From assembly GCF_002899945.2 (NCBI RefSeq), contig NZ_PPEG02000002.1, positions 1-64,000 of the forward strand: a stretch of DNA of 64,000 nucleotides, given 5' to 3'. A program made the position numbers and the translations under genes. The first letter of the stretch is position 1. Each line of letters begins with the position of its first letter. Shown in pieces: positions 51,245 to 60,406 of the stretch. Source of the DNA: Chryseobacterium viscerum. Its GTDB lineage: Bacteria > Bacteroidota > Bacteroidia > Flavobacteriales > Weeksellaceae. Under the pieces are notes generated by a model. The model was given only the letters and a program-made list of their open reading frames with translations, made no database searches and had not been told where the DNA came from.

Positions 51245-52288
51245 ATGCAGAAATATAACATACATACCGTTCAGAAAGATGAAACCTTAAAAAGTATTGC
51301 GGCACTTTACAATCTGGATACAGATGCTTTAAAGTTATTCCACAACAATCTCTGTACTGTTAAGGATATGATCCTGATCAATCTTAACGGACAGAAAGAG
51401 CTTTTTATACCGCGAACAGCAGTTACCGATAAAAGAAGATTGGTAGAGTTCGGAAGAGGAAACAGTCTGATCCTTCAGCCGGCAGGTTCAGTGAGAAAAT
51501 ACAGTGTTGTTATTACCATTGAAAAAGGAGAAAATAAAAGCGAATTAAAATATGAAACCTCAGTCCGTTGGCTGAAAAAGGAAAAAGGACTTCACTTTTT
51601 TGAGATAGACAGAACATCAAACCTTTATCTTAATGAAGAAGAAGTGAATGAGATTGCAGATTTGCTGGCTTACAGAACATCTAAGGTTTTATACCCTTTA
51701 CAGATCAGTACAGACGAGAATGGAAAATTTGAAGCTGTTGAAAATGCTGAGGTATTTCTCAAAAGATGGTCTGGGATTAAAGAAGAATTGTATAAAGAAT
51801 TTGATGGAGAAACGGTAGATGAATACTGCAGGAAGATAGAAAGAGTGATCAGCGAGCCTGAGGCTATTGATCTGTACCTTAAAAATGATTACTTCATCCG
51901 TGCTTTGTTCTTTGGGGTACACCAAAGTTTCGGACAGGATTATAGATCAGAAATGACAACAACCTTTCCGGTAGTGGATAACGCTATTGAACCCCGGTAC
52001 AAAATGACACTGGAAACAGATCCGGTAAAAGCAGAAACAGGCCTGATCACCATAGAAGGATCAGGAAAATTAAATGACGAAAGAGATATTGATGACTTTA
52101 TAAGAAGATCTCCTTTTTCATTGATTGTAGAAGATGAACCTGTGATGAATGAAGAAGGATCTTTCAGAATAATAAGCTATATGAAAGAAGAAAACGCATT
52201 GCCGGAATCACTTTATCTGGAATGCACCATCATGCTGCAGGAAGAAAAAAAGATTTCGATATCAGTATCAGGAATTGATGAAAACTAA
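51245..52288 (+). CDS. LysM-like protein between effector and PAAR-like gene (possible adaptor)
   Basis: A 347-aa protein. The first ~50 residues resemble a LysM module (YNIHTVQKDETLKSIAALYNLD, PRTA) without a signal peptide. The remainder is mixed alpha/beta and not recognised. LysM-like N-termini occur in T6SS- and phage-type assembly proteins, where they bind spike parts rather than peptidoglycan. Position between Tle1 and the PAAR-like gene suggests an adaptor or chaperone that loads cargo on VgrG (inference). Confidence 0.6.
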   Translation: MQKYNIHTVQKDETLKSIAALYNLDTDALKLFHNNLCTVKDMILINLNGQKELFIPRTAVTDKRRLVEFGRGNSLILQPAGSVRKYSVVITIEKGENKSELKYETSVRWLKKEKGLHFFEIDRTSNLYLNEEEVNEIADLLAYRTSKVLYPLQISTDENGKFEAVENAEVFLKRWSGIKEELYKEFDGETVDEYCRKIERVISEPEAIDLYLKNDYFIRALFFGVHQSFGQDYRSEMTTTFPVVDNAIEPRYKMTLETDPVKAETGLITIEGSGKLNDERDIDDFIRRSPFSLIVEDEPVMNEEGSFRIISYMKEENALPESLYLECTIMLQEEKKISISVSGIDEN

Positions 52289-52317
52289 ATTACCATTTCA
52301 CTAAAGATAAAATTAAT

Positions 52318-52806
52318 ATGGCAGAAAAACATATTGTAGTACAGGGCGCCATGTGCAAATGCCAGTTCGGGCAAGCTCCCGACAAGCTCAAAGTACTTAC
52401 ACACCAAAAAGAATATGCCAATGATAAAAATGCTTCTAAAAAACTGATCGTTACGACCAAAGAAATAGGAGGAGCCACATTTGAAAAAAATACATTCGGA
52501 AACTGTACCAAAATGGGAGTTCCGCCGCCGCCCTGCAAAATCATGGTCACAGAATGGCAGAAATTCTATGATAAAGTACAGCTCAGCAATGGCGGATATA
52601 TCATTGTAGAAGACAGCAAGGCCGTATGTGCTATTGCCGGTACCCCATGCATTGAAATTATAGACCACGGACAACGTGCGGAAGCCAGCCAGCAGAATTT
52701 TAAAAATGCAGACAAAGATGTCCAGCAGCAGATCAATCCGTTGGTAGATTCCGAGGAAATGTATAAGGAGCAGCCTTCAGGAGGAGGGCAGGATAGTGCA
52801 ATCTAA
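52318..52806 (+). CDS. DUF4280 PAAR-like spike-tip protein
   Basis: A 162-aa protein of DUF4280, a family regarded as a PAAR-like tip. It opens IVVQGAMCKCQFGQAP, then GNCTKMGVPPPPCKIM, and KAVCAIAGTPCIEIIDHGQ; the Cys set may bind the metal that sharpens the tip. The polar Gln/Glu-rich tail (about 125-162) may connect to cargo. It directly precedes the 939-aa gene by 10 bp. Confidence 0.85.
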   Translation: MAEKHIVVQGAMCKCQFGQAPDKLKVLTHQKEYANDKNASKKLIVTTKEIGGATFEKNTFGNCTKMGVPPPPCKIMVTEWQKFYDKVQLSNGGYIIVEDSKAVCAIAGTPCIEIIDHGQRAEASQQNFKNADKDVQQQINPLVDSEEMYKEQPSGGGQDSAI

Positions 52807-52816
52807 ATGATAAAAA

Positions 52817-55636
52817 ATGGCAAAAGGCGTTAAAAAAGTAAAAGTTGTAAGTGGAGTTTATTATCCCAAAATGTCTGTATCAGGACAAAGGGTTACGATA
52901 AAACCTGATCAGTGGGTACAGTTCGGTATTGACGAATGGCTGCCGGGTACCACAGATGCAGACAAAAAGAAACCTCTTACCTGGATGAGGCAGAACAACA
53001 GCAGGAAAATTATCATCAATCAGGTGACTTCTGCAGGCGGATATAAATTTTTAATAGACAAGCAATACAGCGGGAGCTATCATTTTTATATAGAAGCCAG
53101 TCTTTCGGGAGTAAGAGATCCTAAAAATAATACAGGATTATATGTAAAAGGCTGGTGTGAACCTAAAATTGTCAGCAGCAAATGGTCTACACAAAAGAAC
53201 AGCAAGAGCATCAAAAACAACAAAAAGACTGAATATATTTCCTACGGACATATCGTTCACCTGAACTTAATGACAGAGGGTCTCAATGGAAATTCCCTTA
53301 TCATTGAGCTTTGGAACCAGCAGTCTGCAAAAAAAGATAAACTCGTACATGTATACAACAATGTAGACGTTATAGATGGTGAAGTAAATCTGAAAATAGA
53401 GAATACTTTCTCCTGGATGGCCTCTGTAGACAACATTCAGAATGTAGAAGAATTCTATGTGAAAGTAAAAGATATTGCTTCAAAAGAATATATTAAAGAT
53501 AAACTTGGTGATGATCTGCATGCTATCTATCTTAATGTAAAAAGCAAAATAGTCACTACCAATACCAATGGAGCCCAGAATCAGACTCCAACCAAAGTAT
53601 ATAAGCCGGATGTAAATTCCGTCAGACTTGAACCATGCAAGTTTGAGTTGATCAAAATCACTGAGAGTGAGATAAAAGACGGCAAAGCCAACAATACTAT
53701 AGCTACAGTCTTTAAAAATGGAGACGGTGTAAAACAGATCCATTCCGCTGGATTGCAGGAACATATTCAGAGAACGATTTTTTATAAATTTGATTCTACA
53801 GTCATTGATAAAGATGGAGTTACAATTTTGAATAATGTTCTCAAATTCCTTTTGGAACATAAAGATGCTACCATGAATCTCAGTGGTTATGCCTGCGTTA
53901 TAGGAAAAGAAAATTACAACAGAGGACTTTCACAAAGAAGAGCTGATGTCGTAAAGAAATTCTTTGCAGACGGCGGATTAGATCCAAGAAGAATCATCTC
54001 AGTAGGAAAAGGAGAAGTAGATCCCACAGATGATAAAATGGGAAGAGATAATATCAAATACAAAAACGAGAAAGACTACGAAAACAACCGTAGAGTAGAT
54101 ATCTCATTTGTATTCAATGCCCATGATGCCCAGACCATCAACTATGCGGTAGTAGCCCCTACTTCTGCTACGAAAAAGGAACTCATCATTGATGTCACAG
54201 GTTTTGATACTAACAGCTGTTTCAGAGACACCAAAAACAAACATAAAAAAGAAATTTATATCGTAGATGTAGGGCAGGCAATAGATAAAGGAGATACCAA
54301 AAAAACCTTTCAAACCCCTACATTCAATTATGAAATATATTCTCCGTTAAGCAGATATAATTTTGGAGGAGGAATTGGGCTGGATGCTCAATCAATGACC
54401 GTCATGCAATACATTTGGCCTGCATCTACCAGTCCGAACCAGTTTCATATGCATGTGCATACCTGCAGATATTACAGCAATGAAAAACGGACAACCGTAT
54501 TAATAAAAGCATATCCGGATATCAAATGGAGATTTGCCTTTTTTATCAACCTGAGCAACAGCTTAAGTATAAAGTGGCAAAAAATGACTCCTGATAAACA
54601 TAAAGAACTTCGAGGTAAAGCATTGAGCCTTGCCAATGAAGAGAAGGGAAAATATACAGACGTAGAATTCGGTGTTGAGCTTAAAGCCTCTTATGACAAA
54701 CAAAAAGATGGAAGCTATTACTGCAAGCCGGAACTGACCCTGAAATATAAAGATAAGATCAGTAAGCTTTTCTCTATTATTTCTTCGGTTAAAAAAATGT
54801 CTCAGGGGATTACTTCGCAAACAAAAGGAGTCGTATCCAAAGGAGTAGGAAGAAAATTACCATTTGAGATCAAATTAAATGCGCCGGCATTATATTTTGG
54901 AGCAGAATGGGAAGCAGACATCAATGATGACCATTCCGATATAGGAACCAAATTGATGCTGTTCATTGAAACAAAACCTTTAATTGAACTCGCTATTGTT
55001 TTTGACCTTCTGGCTTTAATCGTTCAGGCTGGAGTTGCCGTTGCCACTGCAGGAACAGGAAATGTACTTGCCCTTGAAATATTCAATATGGTCAGAGAAT
55101 GGGCAAGTAAAGGATATGAAACCGAAAAGGTGGTCATCAACTTTAAAATGTACATTGACCTGGAAGTAAAAGGGAAAGTAGATGGTGTTATTGACGGCTC
55201 GTTCAGTAAAGTTAAAGATGGAGCAGAAGTGAATTTTGATTTAACTTCAAACATCACGGTTGAATTAAAATCAGGACTCGAATTAAAAGGAATGTTTGTA
55301 GTCATTGGTACAACAAAAAAACCGGAACTGGAAGGACATATTGAAGGAAAACTGACTGCAGGAGCTACGATGGGAATTACTTCAGGACACAAATTAAAAT
55401 ATGATTCTACCGCAGGAATTTATTATATTCCGAGCTTAAGCATAGACCCATGTGTAGGAACGGTAGTGGTAATGGTAAAAGCCGGATTTACCTATAAAAA
55501 AGTAAGCTCAGACTGGACTCCGGTGAATTACAACAGAACCCGTACATTTTTTGACGGATTCGACATTATGAAATATTTAGCAGAATTAGTAGGTTATGAC
55601 AACAAAATATTACTTTGGGAAAAAAAGAAAAAATAA
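52817..55636 (+). CDS. Large T6SS cargo candidate with internal OmpA-like domain
   Basis: A 939-aa protein with no signal peptide. Residues about 1-300 are beta-rich and Ig-like. Residues about 315-433 are an OmpA C-terminal domain (FYKFDSTVIDKDGVTIL, GYACVIGKENYNRGLSQRRA, NRRVDISF), which binds peptidoglycan. Residues about 450-939 are unrecognised and beta-rich, with one strongly hydrophobic segment at about 721-748 (ELAIVFDLLALIVQAG). The order PAAR-like, large protein, lipoproteins fits a toxin with immunity genes. A pore-forming or wall-anchoring role is possible but not shown. Confidence 0.65.
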   Translation: MAKGVKKVKVVSGVYYPKMSVSGQRVTIKPDQWVQFGIDEWLPGTTDADKKKPLTWMRQNNSRKIIINQVTSAGGYKFLIDKQYSGSYHFYIEASLSGVRDPKNNTGLYVKGWCEPKIVSSKWSTQKNSKSIKNNKKTEYISYGHIVHLNLMTEGLNGNSLIIELWNQQSAKKDKLVHVYNNVDVIDGEVNLKIENTFSWMASVDNIQNVEEFYVKVKDIASKEYIKDKLGDDLHAIYLNVKSKIVTTNTNGAQNQTPTKVYKPDVNSVRLEPCKFELIKITESEIKDGKANNTIATVFKNGDGVKQIHSAGLQEHIQRTIFYKFDSTVIDKDGVTILNNVLKFLLEHKDATMNLSGYACVIGKENYNRGLSQRRADVVKKFFADGGLDPRRIISVGKGEVDPTDDKMGRDNIKYKNEKDYENNRRVDISFVFNAHDAQTINYAVVAPTSATKKELIIDVTGFDTNSCFRDTKNKHKKEIYIVDVGQAIDKGDTKKTFQTPTFNYEIYSPLSRYNFGGGIGLDAQSMTVMQYIWPASTSPNQFHMHVHTCRYYSNEKRTTVLIKAYPDIKWRFAFFINLSNSLSIKWQKMTPDKHKELRGKALSLANEEKGKYTDVEFGVELKASYDKQKDGSYYCKPELTLKYKDKISKLFSIISSVKKMSQGITSQTKGVVSKGVGRKLPFEIKLNAPALYFGAEWEADINDDHSDIGTKLMLFIETKPLIELAIVFDLLALIVQAGVAVATAGTGNVLALEIFNMVREWASKGYETEKVVINFKMYIDLEVKGKVDGVIDGSFSKVKDGAEVNFDLTSNITVELKSGLELKGMFVVIGTTKKPELEGHIEGKLTAGATMGITSGHKLKYDSTAGIYYIPSLSIDPCVGTVVVMVKAGFTYKKVSSDWTPVNYNRTRTFFDGFDIMKYLAELVGYDNKILLWEKKKK

Positions 55637-55640
55637 AAAT

Positions 55641-56264
55641 ATGTTTCTACTTGTAATCATGTCCTTGTTTATATCATGCAGTAGTGCAAAAGAGGATCTA
55701 TCCAATGTTCTTTTCCCCACGAAAAAGGAAAAGATTGTAAGTGGTATTGACTATACAGAGAAAAAATCTACATTAGATGAAAATCTTACTGCTTATCAGC
55801 TAAAAGATATGAATGCTTTTAGCCTGTATGGACAGTATTTTGCGAATGAAATTGGAAGTAATTCTGCAACATATGCCGGGAAAAACTACCTTGAGCTTTT
55901 GGGAGATTCAAAAGATATCAACGGATATAAAATCCATCTGTATACGCAGAAGGAAAGTGAAAAACTTGAAAAACTGCTTCTTAAAAAATTAGGAACACCA
56001 GCTTTTGATAAAGGAAATGAAGGAGAGCGGAATATCATCTGGGAAAAATCCGGAAAGATTTTTATTCTGAATAGTGGGAATGCCGAAATACAAGGAGAGA
56101 AAACAAAAGAATCAGATCTGTTGTGTTTAAATACTAACTTTACCACACTGATCATTAATGCCACGCAGACTACAAAATATTCGGAATACTTGAAATTCAG
56201 AATAAAAAATAATAAGAAAGTAGAAAGCTATCCGTATAGTCTATATAATAAAGAAGAAAATTAA
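55641..56264 (+). CDS. Lipoprotein, putative T6SS immunity protein 1
   Basis: A 207-aa protein with lipobox Cys near residue 13 (MSLFISCSSAKED). The mature part has a beta-rich domain with IHLYTQKESEKLEKLLLKKLG in a helix-strand layout shared loosely with three other lipoproteins of the island. The ATG at 55641 lies 4 bp after the 939-aa gene. Position and export to the periplasmic side fit immunity against that protein (inference). Confidence 0.6.
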   Translation: MFLLVIMSLFISCSSAKEDLSNVLFPTKKEKIVSGIDYTEKKSTLDENLTAYQLKDMNAFSLYGQYFANEIGSNSATYAGKNYLELLGDSKDINGYKIHLYTQKESEKLEKLLLKKLGTPAFDKGNEGERNIIWEKSGKIFILNSGNAEIQGEKTKESDLLCLNTNFTTLIINATQTTKYSEYLKFRIKNNKKVESYPYSLYNKEEN

Positions 56265-56277
56265 ATAAAAAAGTTGA

Positions 56278-56988
56278 ATGAAAAAGATTGTTATATGCCA
56301 GATCGTATTGAGTTTTGTTCTCATGAACTGTCAGGAAAAAGGAACAGGCAAATCTGTTTCACAGACAGCCCAAACAAATGTAACCAGTAAAACAGCAAAC
56401 CAGGCCCAGGGAAAAATGGATTTTAAAGATCTTAAATTCGGAACCAACGGAGAAGACCTGCTTAAAGGAATTGGATTAACTGTTAATGACAATGCTTCAG
56501 GGGATTTTAATACCTCAGTAGATTATGTTGAATTTCAATTTCCCAAAGATAAAAATCTGAACCTGTCGTTATTTAATAACAGCTTACAATCTGCTACGGA
56601 TGACGTTTCCGTTCTTTATTCAAAGAACGATAAAAAAGTATGGGGCTACGAAATGGTGCTACAGAACAACCCGAATACAGATGCTATTCTGAGCGCTATT
56701 GAAAAAAAAGCAGGCCATAAAGCAGACTTTTCAGATAAAAAAGTAAATACAAAAGAAAGACCTATTTTCCTTGATGAAAACGGAGAATTCAAAACAGATC
56801 ATATAGAAGAAACAGTGCAGGTTTGGGAAGATAAAGAAGCTAAAACAACATTCTTTACCATTCACACCGTTAATCTTTCTAAGAAACCTAATGAAAATAC
56901 ATTAAAGATCTTTGCTTTAGATAAAACAAGCCCAAAATACAAAGAATGGGTTTCTTACCGCAGTCTGGATATGTTTTACAATAAATAA
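56278..56988 (+). CDS. Lipoprotein, putative T6SS immunity protein 2
   Basis: A 236-aa protein with lipobox Cys near 19 (SFVLMNCQEK), then a Thr/Gln-rich linker, then a soluble domain (MDFKDLKFGTNGEDLLKGIG). The same linker-plus-FxLxxLKxG pattern occurs in the lipoprotein at 60407, so the two are probably divergent paralogues. It is 13 bp after the preceding lipoprotein gene. No known family is recognised. Confidence 0.6.
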   Translation: MKKIVICQIVLSFVLMNCQEKGTGKSVSQTAQTNVTSKTANQAQGKMDFKDLKFGTNGEDLLKGIGLTVNDNASGDFNTSVDYVEFQFPKDKNLNLSLFNNSLQSATDDVSVLYSKNDKKVWGYEMVLQNNPNTDAILSAIEKKAGHKADFSDKKVNTKERPIFLDENGEFKTDHIEETVQVWEDKEAKTTFFTIHTVNLSKKPNENTLKIFALDKTSPKYKEWVSYRSLDMFYNK

Positions 56989-56993
56989 TAACA

Positions 56994-57788
56994 ATGATGG
57001 CTAAAGAACCTTACTATACCATTGATTTTACTGCTGTTTATTGCAAATTCGAAGTTTTGGTGAATGATATCCCTGTTATTGCCATGGAAACCGAAGGGCA
57101 GATGTCTCCCAATGTTCCAGTTAATTTCGGAATAAGCAATTCCGGGGAGCAAAAAATAGAGATTAAACTTCTCCCTGTTACAGGAGGACAATATATAGAT
57201 TCAAGAACAAAATTTGAATATACCATTAAGTTATTCGATGTCTTTAATGATAAGTTTGTTCATGAAAAAGACTGTGGTAATTTTCAGTTTTCAGAAAAAG
57301 AAACAGAAAAGAAACAGCCTTCATTACACCATACATCATCTTTTCAGGCTGAGATACCTTACGAAATGATGAAATGGGAAGAAAGTCGTGACTTGCTTTC
57401 AATTTCTAAGGATACATCTTATCTTAACAATAAGCTGGATTCCATATACAAAAGAATAAGCAGCTTGATTGAATCAAAACAATATGATGCTTTCTTTGAA
57501 CTGATAAAAAACCGTGAAAAGAATATGGCTTTATCGATGTATCTGGGTAATGATGATGCAAAAGCAAGGCTCAACAGCTTATTGGAAGACTTCAACGATG
57601 GGTTTAAAATAATGCCATTGCCGGAAGGCAGGGTATTAAAAATTTATGGTAACGGAAAATTGGCAACCTATAAAAAACTAAATGGAGAACCTGCATTTTT
57701 TCTTTTTAAAGAAAAGACAAGGGAAGAACTGATGCTGGAACTGATGTTCCATATTCCACAGGGAAAAGAAGAGTTCGAAGTCATTTAG
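56994..57788 (+). CDS. Cytoplasmic hypothetical protein of the T6SS island
   Basis: A 264-aa protein with no signal peptide. The N-terminal half is beta-rich (YTIDFTAVYCKFEVLVNDIP, then GISNSGEQKIEIKLLP), and the C-terminal half is helical (DSIYKRISSLIESKQYDAFFELI, then KARLNSLLEDFNDGFKIMPLP). It is unrecognised. It might be a cytoplasmic immunity protein or an effector chaperone. It lies 5 bp after the lipoprotein gene; an ATG at 56997 is equally possible. Confidence 0.55.
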   Translation: MMAKEPYYTIDFTAVYCKFEVLVNDIPVIAMETEGQMSPNVPVNFGISNSGEQKIEIKLLPVTGGQYIDSRTKFEYTIKLFDVFNDKFVHEKDCGNFQFSEKETEKKQPSLHHTSSFQAEIPYEMMKWEESRDLLSISKDTSYLNNKLDSIYKRISSLIESKQYDAFFELIKNREKNMALSMYLGNDDAKARLNSLLEDFNDGFKIMPLPEGRVLKIYGNGKLATYKKLNGEPAFFLFKEKTREELMLELMFHIPQGKEEFEVI

Positions 57789-57870
57789 AAAAAATAAGGG
57801 AGAAATAAGACATTAAATACTATACCTTTACGTAAGAGATTTTGGAAGGTAAGGTATTCAGGAAAAGTAC

Positions 57871-58653
57871 ATGGGGGAAAACAAAAAAAGATCATATATA
57901 GGCTATATTATTCTGGGAATAATAATATCATGCTTTGTTTATTTTATACTGTGGATTATTTTCAAAGAAAAAATGCCACTGCATGAATATGCTTTTGAAA
58001 TTGCCAATAATTATGACAGCTATGCACAAAAGGCAATCATTTTTATTCCGCTATTGATTTTTGTACTCATCTTTATTGCTTTAATGAAGCCTAATGCTGC
58101 TAAACGGTTTTTACGTTTACAGTCATCCCTTCCCACATCAAAGATACATTCAGTGGCCAAGGGATTGGTAGAGGTTGAAGGAACTTTAATGATGAAGAAT
58201 CCTTTGTTTTCACCGGTGAAAAATGAAGTTTGTATCGGATATTATTATACTATTGAAAATATAGACAGAGATTCTGACGGTAAAGAAACATACCGCACAG
58301 TTCACCGGGAGACGCAGTGTAATCTTTTTCAGATAAAAGATGATACCGGAGCCATAGAAGTAGAACCTGATGGAATAGAGCTTGTTTTGTTGGGAGAAAC
58401 CAATAGAAGCAGTCATGGCAGCAAAAGATATACAGAAACTCTTTTGAAAGAGGGTCAGAAAATGCTGTTGGTAGGATATGCAGATTCTAAAAACGGAGTT
58501 CCTTTCATAAGAAAAGATGACTATTATAAAATCCTTGGGATTACTTCAGCATCAGGAATCACCGTTTGGAATAAGTATCAGCCATTGCTGAGGTCATTTA
58601 TGTTTACCTGCTCCATTATCCTTTTAATAATTATTTATATACTCATACAATAA
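57871..58653 (+). CDS. GIDE-domain membrane protein
   Basis: A 260-aa protein with two N-terminal membrane helices (about 9-30 and 53-72), a central GIDE-type domain (KGLVEVEGTLMMKNPLFSPV, CIGYYYTIENIDR, QIKDDTGAIEVEP) and a last helix (about 238-258). GIDE domains are shared with mitochondrial E3 ligases (MUL1), but no RING domain is present. Such proteins often neighbour LemA in bacteria, as here: its TAA overlaps the LemA ATG by 1 bp. Confidence 0.8.
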   Translation: MGENKKRSYIGYIILGIIISCFVYFILWIIFKEKMPLHEYAFEIANNYDSYAQKAIIFIPLLIFVLIFIALMKPNAAKRFLRLQSSLPTSKIHSVAKGLVEVEGTLMMKNPLFSPVKNEVCIGYYYTIENIDRDSDGKETYRTVHRETQCNLFQIKDDTGAIEVEPDGIELVLLGETNRSSHGSKRYTETLLKEGQKMLLVGYADSKNGVPFIRKDDYYKILGITSASGITVWNKYQPLLRSFMFTCSIILLIIIYILIQ

Positions 58654-59213
58654 TGAATCAGACGGTCGCAATCATACTACTTATCCTGTTGGGAGTTGTT
58701 ATCATCAGCTTTCTTATCAATCTGTATAACAAATTGGTCATGCTCAAATTTAACGTTGAAAAAGCATACGGAAATATTGATGTGGTGCTGAAGCAGCGGG
58801 CAGATGAAATCCCCAATCTGGTCACTGTAGCCAAACACTTTATGAACTACGAGGAAAAGCTCCTTACACGCCTTACAGAGCTCAGAACTTTTTATAACAA
58901 CAGTACAGATGCAGACCAAAGGACAGCCTTGGCAAATGAAACTTCAAAAGCCTTATCATCCTTCTTTGCTGTTTCTGAGAACTATCCCGAGCTGAAATCG
59001 AATAATAATTTTCTTGAGCTGCAGAAAAGAGTCTCCGAACTGGAGAACAGAATAGCGGACAGAAGAGAATTTTTTAATGATAGCGTTAACCTTTATAATA
59101 TAGGAATTCATGAATTTCCAAATGTTATACTGGCAAAAATGCTTGCATATAAAGACAAAACATTACTTGAGATAACAGATGCTGAAAAACAATATAATGG
59201 AGTTCAGTTTTAA
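58653..59213 (+). CDS. LemA-family protein
   Basis: A 186-aa protein with an N-terminal membrane helix (about 5-24) and a long coiled-coil/helical bundle of LemA type (YNKLVMLKFNVEKAYGNID, VLKQRADEIPNLVTVAKHFM, ISVNLYN-like NDSVNLYNIGIHEFPN). LemA proteins are of unknown function, although a role in envelope homeostasis is proposed. It is coupled to the GIDE gene and overlaps the next membrane gene. Confidence 0.88.
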   Translation: MNQTVAIILLILLGVVIISFLINLYNKLVMLKFNVEKAYGNIDVVLKQRADEIPNLVTVAKHFMNYEEKLLTRLTELRTFYNNSTDADQRTALANETSKALSSFFAVSENYPELKSNNNFLELQKRVSELENRIADRREFFNDSVNLYNIGIHEFPNVILAKMLAYKDKTLLEITDAEKQYNGVQF

Positions 59214-59574
59214 TACCTTTTTCGGATTAGAAGACAAAATAGCAGACTACCCGGAAGTTACCATTTTCGGAGCTATGCTCCTTCCGGTTGTGTTGGTTAT
59301 TCCGATTGCATTGATAGGCTGGATCTTCAGAAAGCTTAAATTCAATATGTACATCATTCATGTACTGCTGTATACCTTGCTTTTTACATTTATATTGGGA
59401 GCTATTACCATATTTGTACTTTTCTTTATCACAGATAAAAATGGGGTAAAACTGGCTTACTGCTGGCTTACGGTCTTCACGGGAATGTTTATTTTCAGTT
59501 TAATCAATGCCAATACCATTACCAAGATGTTTACAGATTGGTCTAAGATCATAAAAGAAAAACAAAATCAATAA
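59197..59574 (+). CDS. Small membrane protein, third gene of the GIDE/LemA unit
   Basis: A 125-aa protein with three predicted membrane helices (about 26-47, 55-76 and 87-110). The ATG at 59197 (MEFSFNTFFGLEDK) lies 17 bp before the LemA stop. It has no recognised family. The overlap suggests that it works with the two preceding membrane proteins. Confidence 0.6.
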   Translation: MEFSFNTFFGLEDKIADYPEVTIFGAMLLPVVLVIPIALIGWIFRKLKFNMYIIHVLLYTLLFTFILGAITIFVLFFITDKNGVKLAYCWLTVFTGMFIFSLINANTITKMFTDWSKIIKEKQNQ

Positions 59575-59615
59575 CCCGAAATGCAGTCAGTTTTTCAGGG
59601 AAAATTTTAATTAGA

Positions 59616-60266
59616 ATGAAAATAGGAAGGATTATTATATTGATTTTCATTGTTTTAATCAATGTGTGTTGTGGAAGTAAAGCATTTGATCTGTCATCGG
59701 TTGTATTAGGTGATGATGCGAAAAAATATGATTTTGAAAACAAAGACTTATTTCTGAAAGATGAAGCAAAACCTGATATCATTCAATATTATGCTGATGA
59801 AAACAAAGGATTATCATACGGAAATATTGCATTAGACAATACTATGGGTACAAGAATTACCGTTTATAAAGGAAAGGTAGGTGCTCTTGATACCAATGCT
59901 GACGAAAAATATGCTCTGGAATTTGTAGAAAAAATAGTGAAAAAACATGGAAATCCTACAGCGGCTATTACAGATAAAGCAACCGTAGAGGCACAACTTG
60001 TAAAATCTATTTTTGAAAAACTAAAAAAACTGTCCCCGGAAAAAGTTTCATGGATTAAAAACGAGAAAAATACTTTTACCTATCCTACCTCTTTCTTCTG
60101 GGACGACGGAAAAAATTACTCCATATTGAGTATTTCTATTGAAAATGATGGAAAAATAAGAAATAAATACATTTCTGTTACCAAAGATGCTTACCGTAAT
60201 AATGCGGTTTTTGGATTAAAATATCCGACACCTCAAGGATCTCCGTGGTATCAGTATATGAATTAA
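59616..60266 (+). CDS. Lipoprotein, putative T6SS immunity protein 3
   Basis: A 216-aa protein with lipobox Cys near 18 or 19 (VLINVCCGSK). The mature part resembles the lipoprotein at 55641 in layout: strand, GNIALDNTMGTRITVYKGK, helix EYALEFVEKIVKKHGNP, strand, then a basic/aromatic end. Pairwise similarity is weak and judged by eye. Function is inferred from the island. Confidence 0.58.
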   Translation: MKIGRIIILIFIVLINVCCGSKAFDLSSVVLGDDAKKYDFENKDLFLKDEAKPDIIQYYADENKGLSYGNIALDNTMGTRITVYKGKVGALDTNADEKYALEFVEKIVKKHGNPTAAITDKATVEAQLVKSIFEKLKKLSPEKVSWIKNEKNTFTYPTSFFWDDGKNYSILSISIENDGKIRNKYISVTKDAYRNNAVFGLKYPTPQGSPWYQYMN

Positions 60267-60406
60267 AAGGTGAGCTGCAATCATTACAGAAGGCCTCATA
60301 TATTCAAAATAGGAAATAGAAGCAAGAGTAAAATACATAAAAAACAATTTCTGGAGACTTGAATCGTTTTTTCTGTTTTTATTCTTTATAACCAGACACT
60401 AACATT

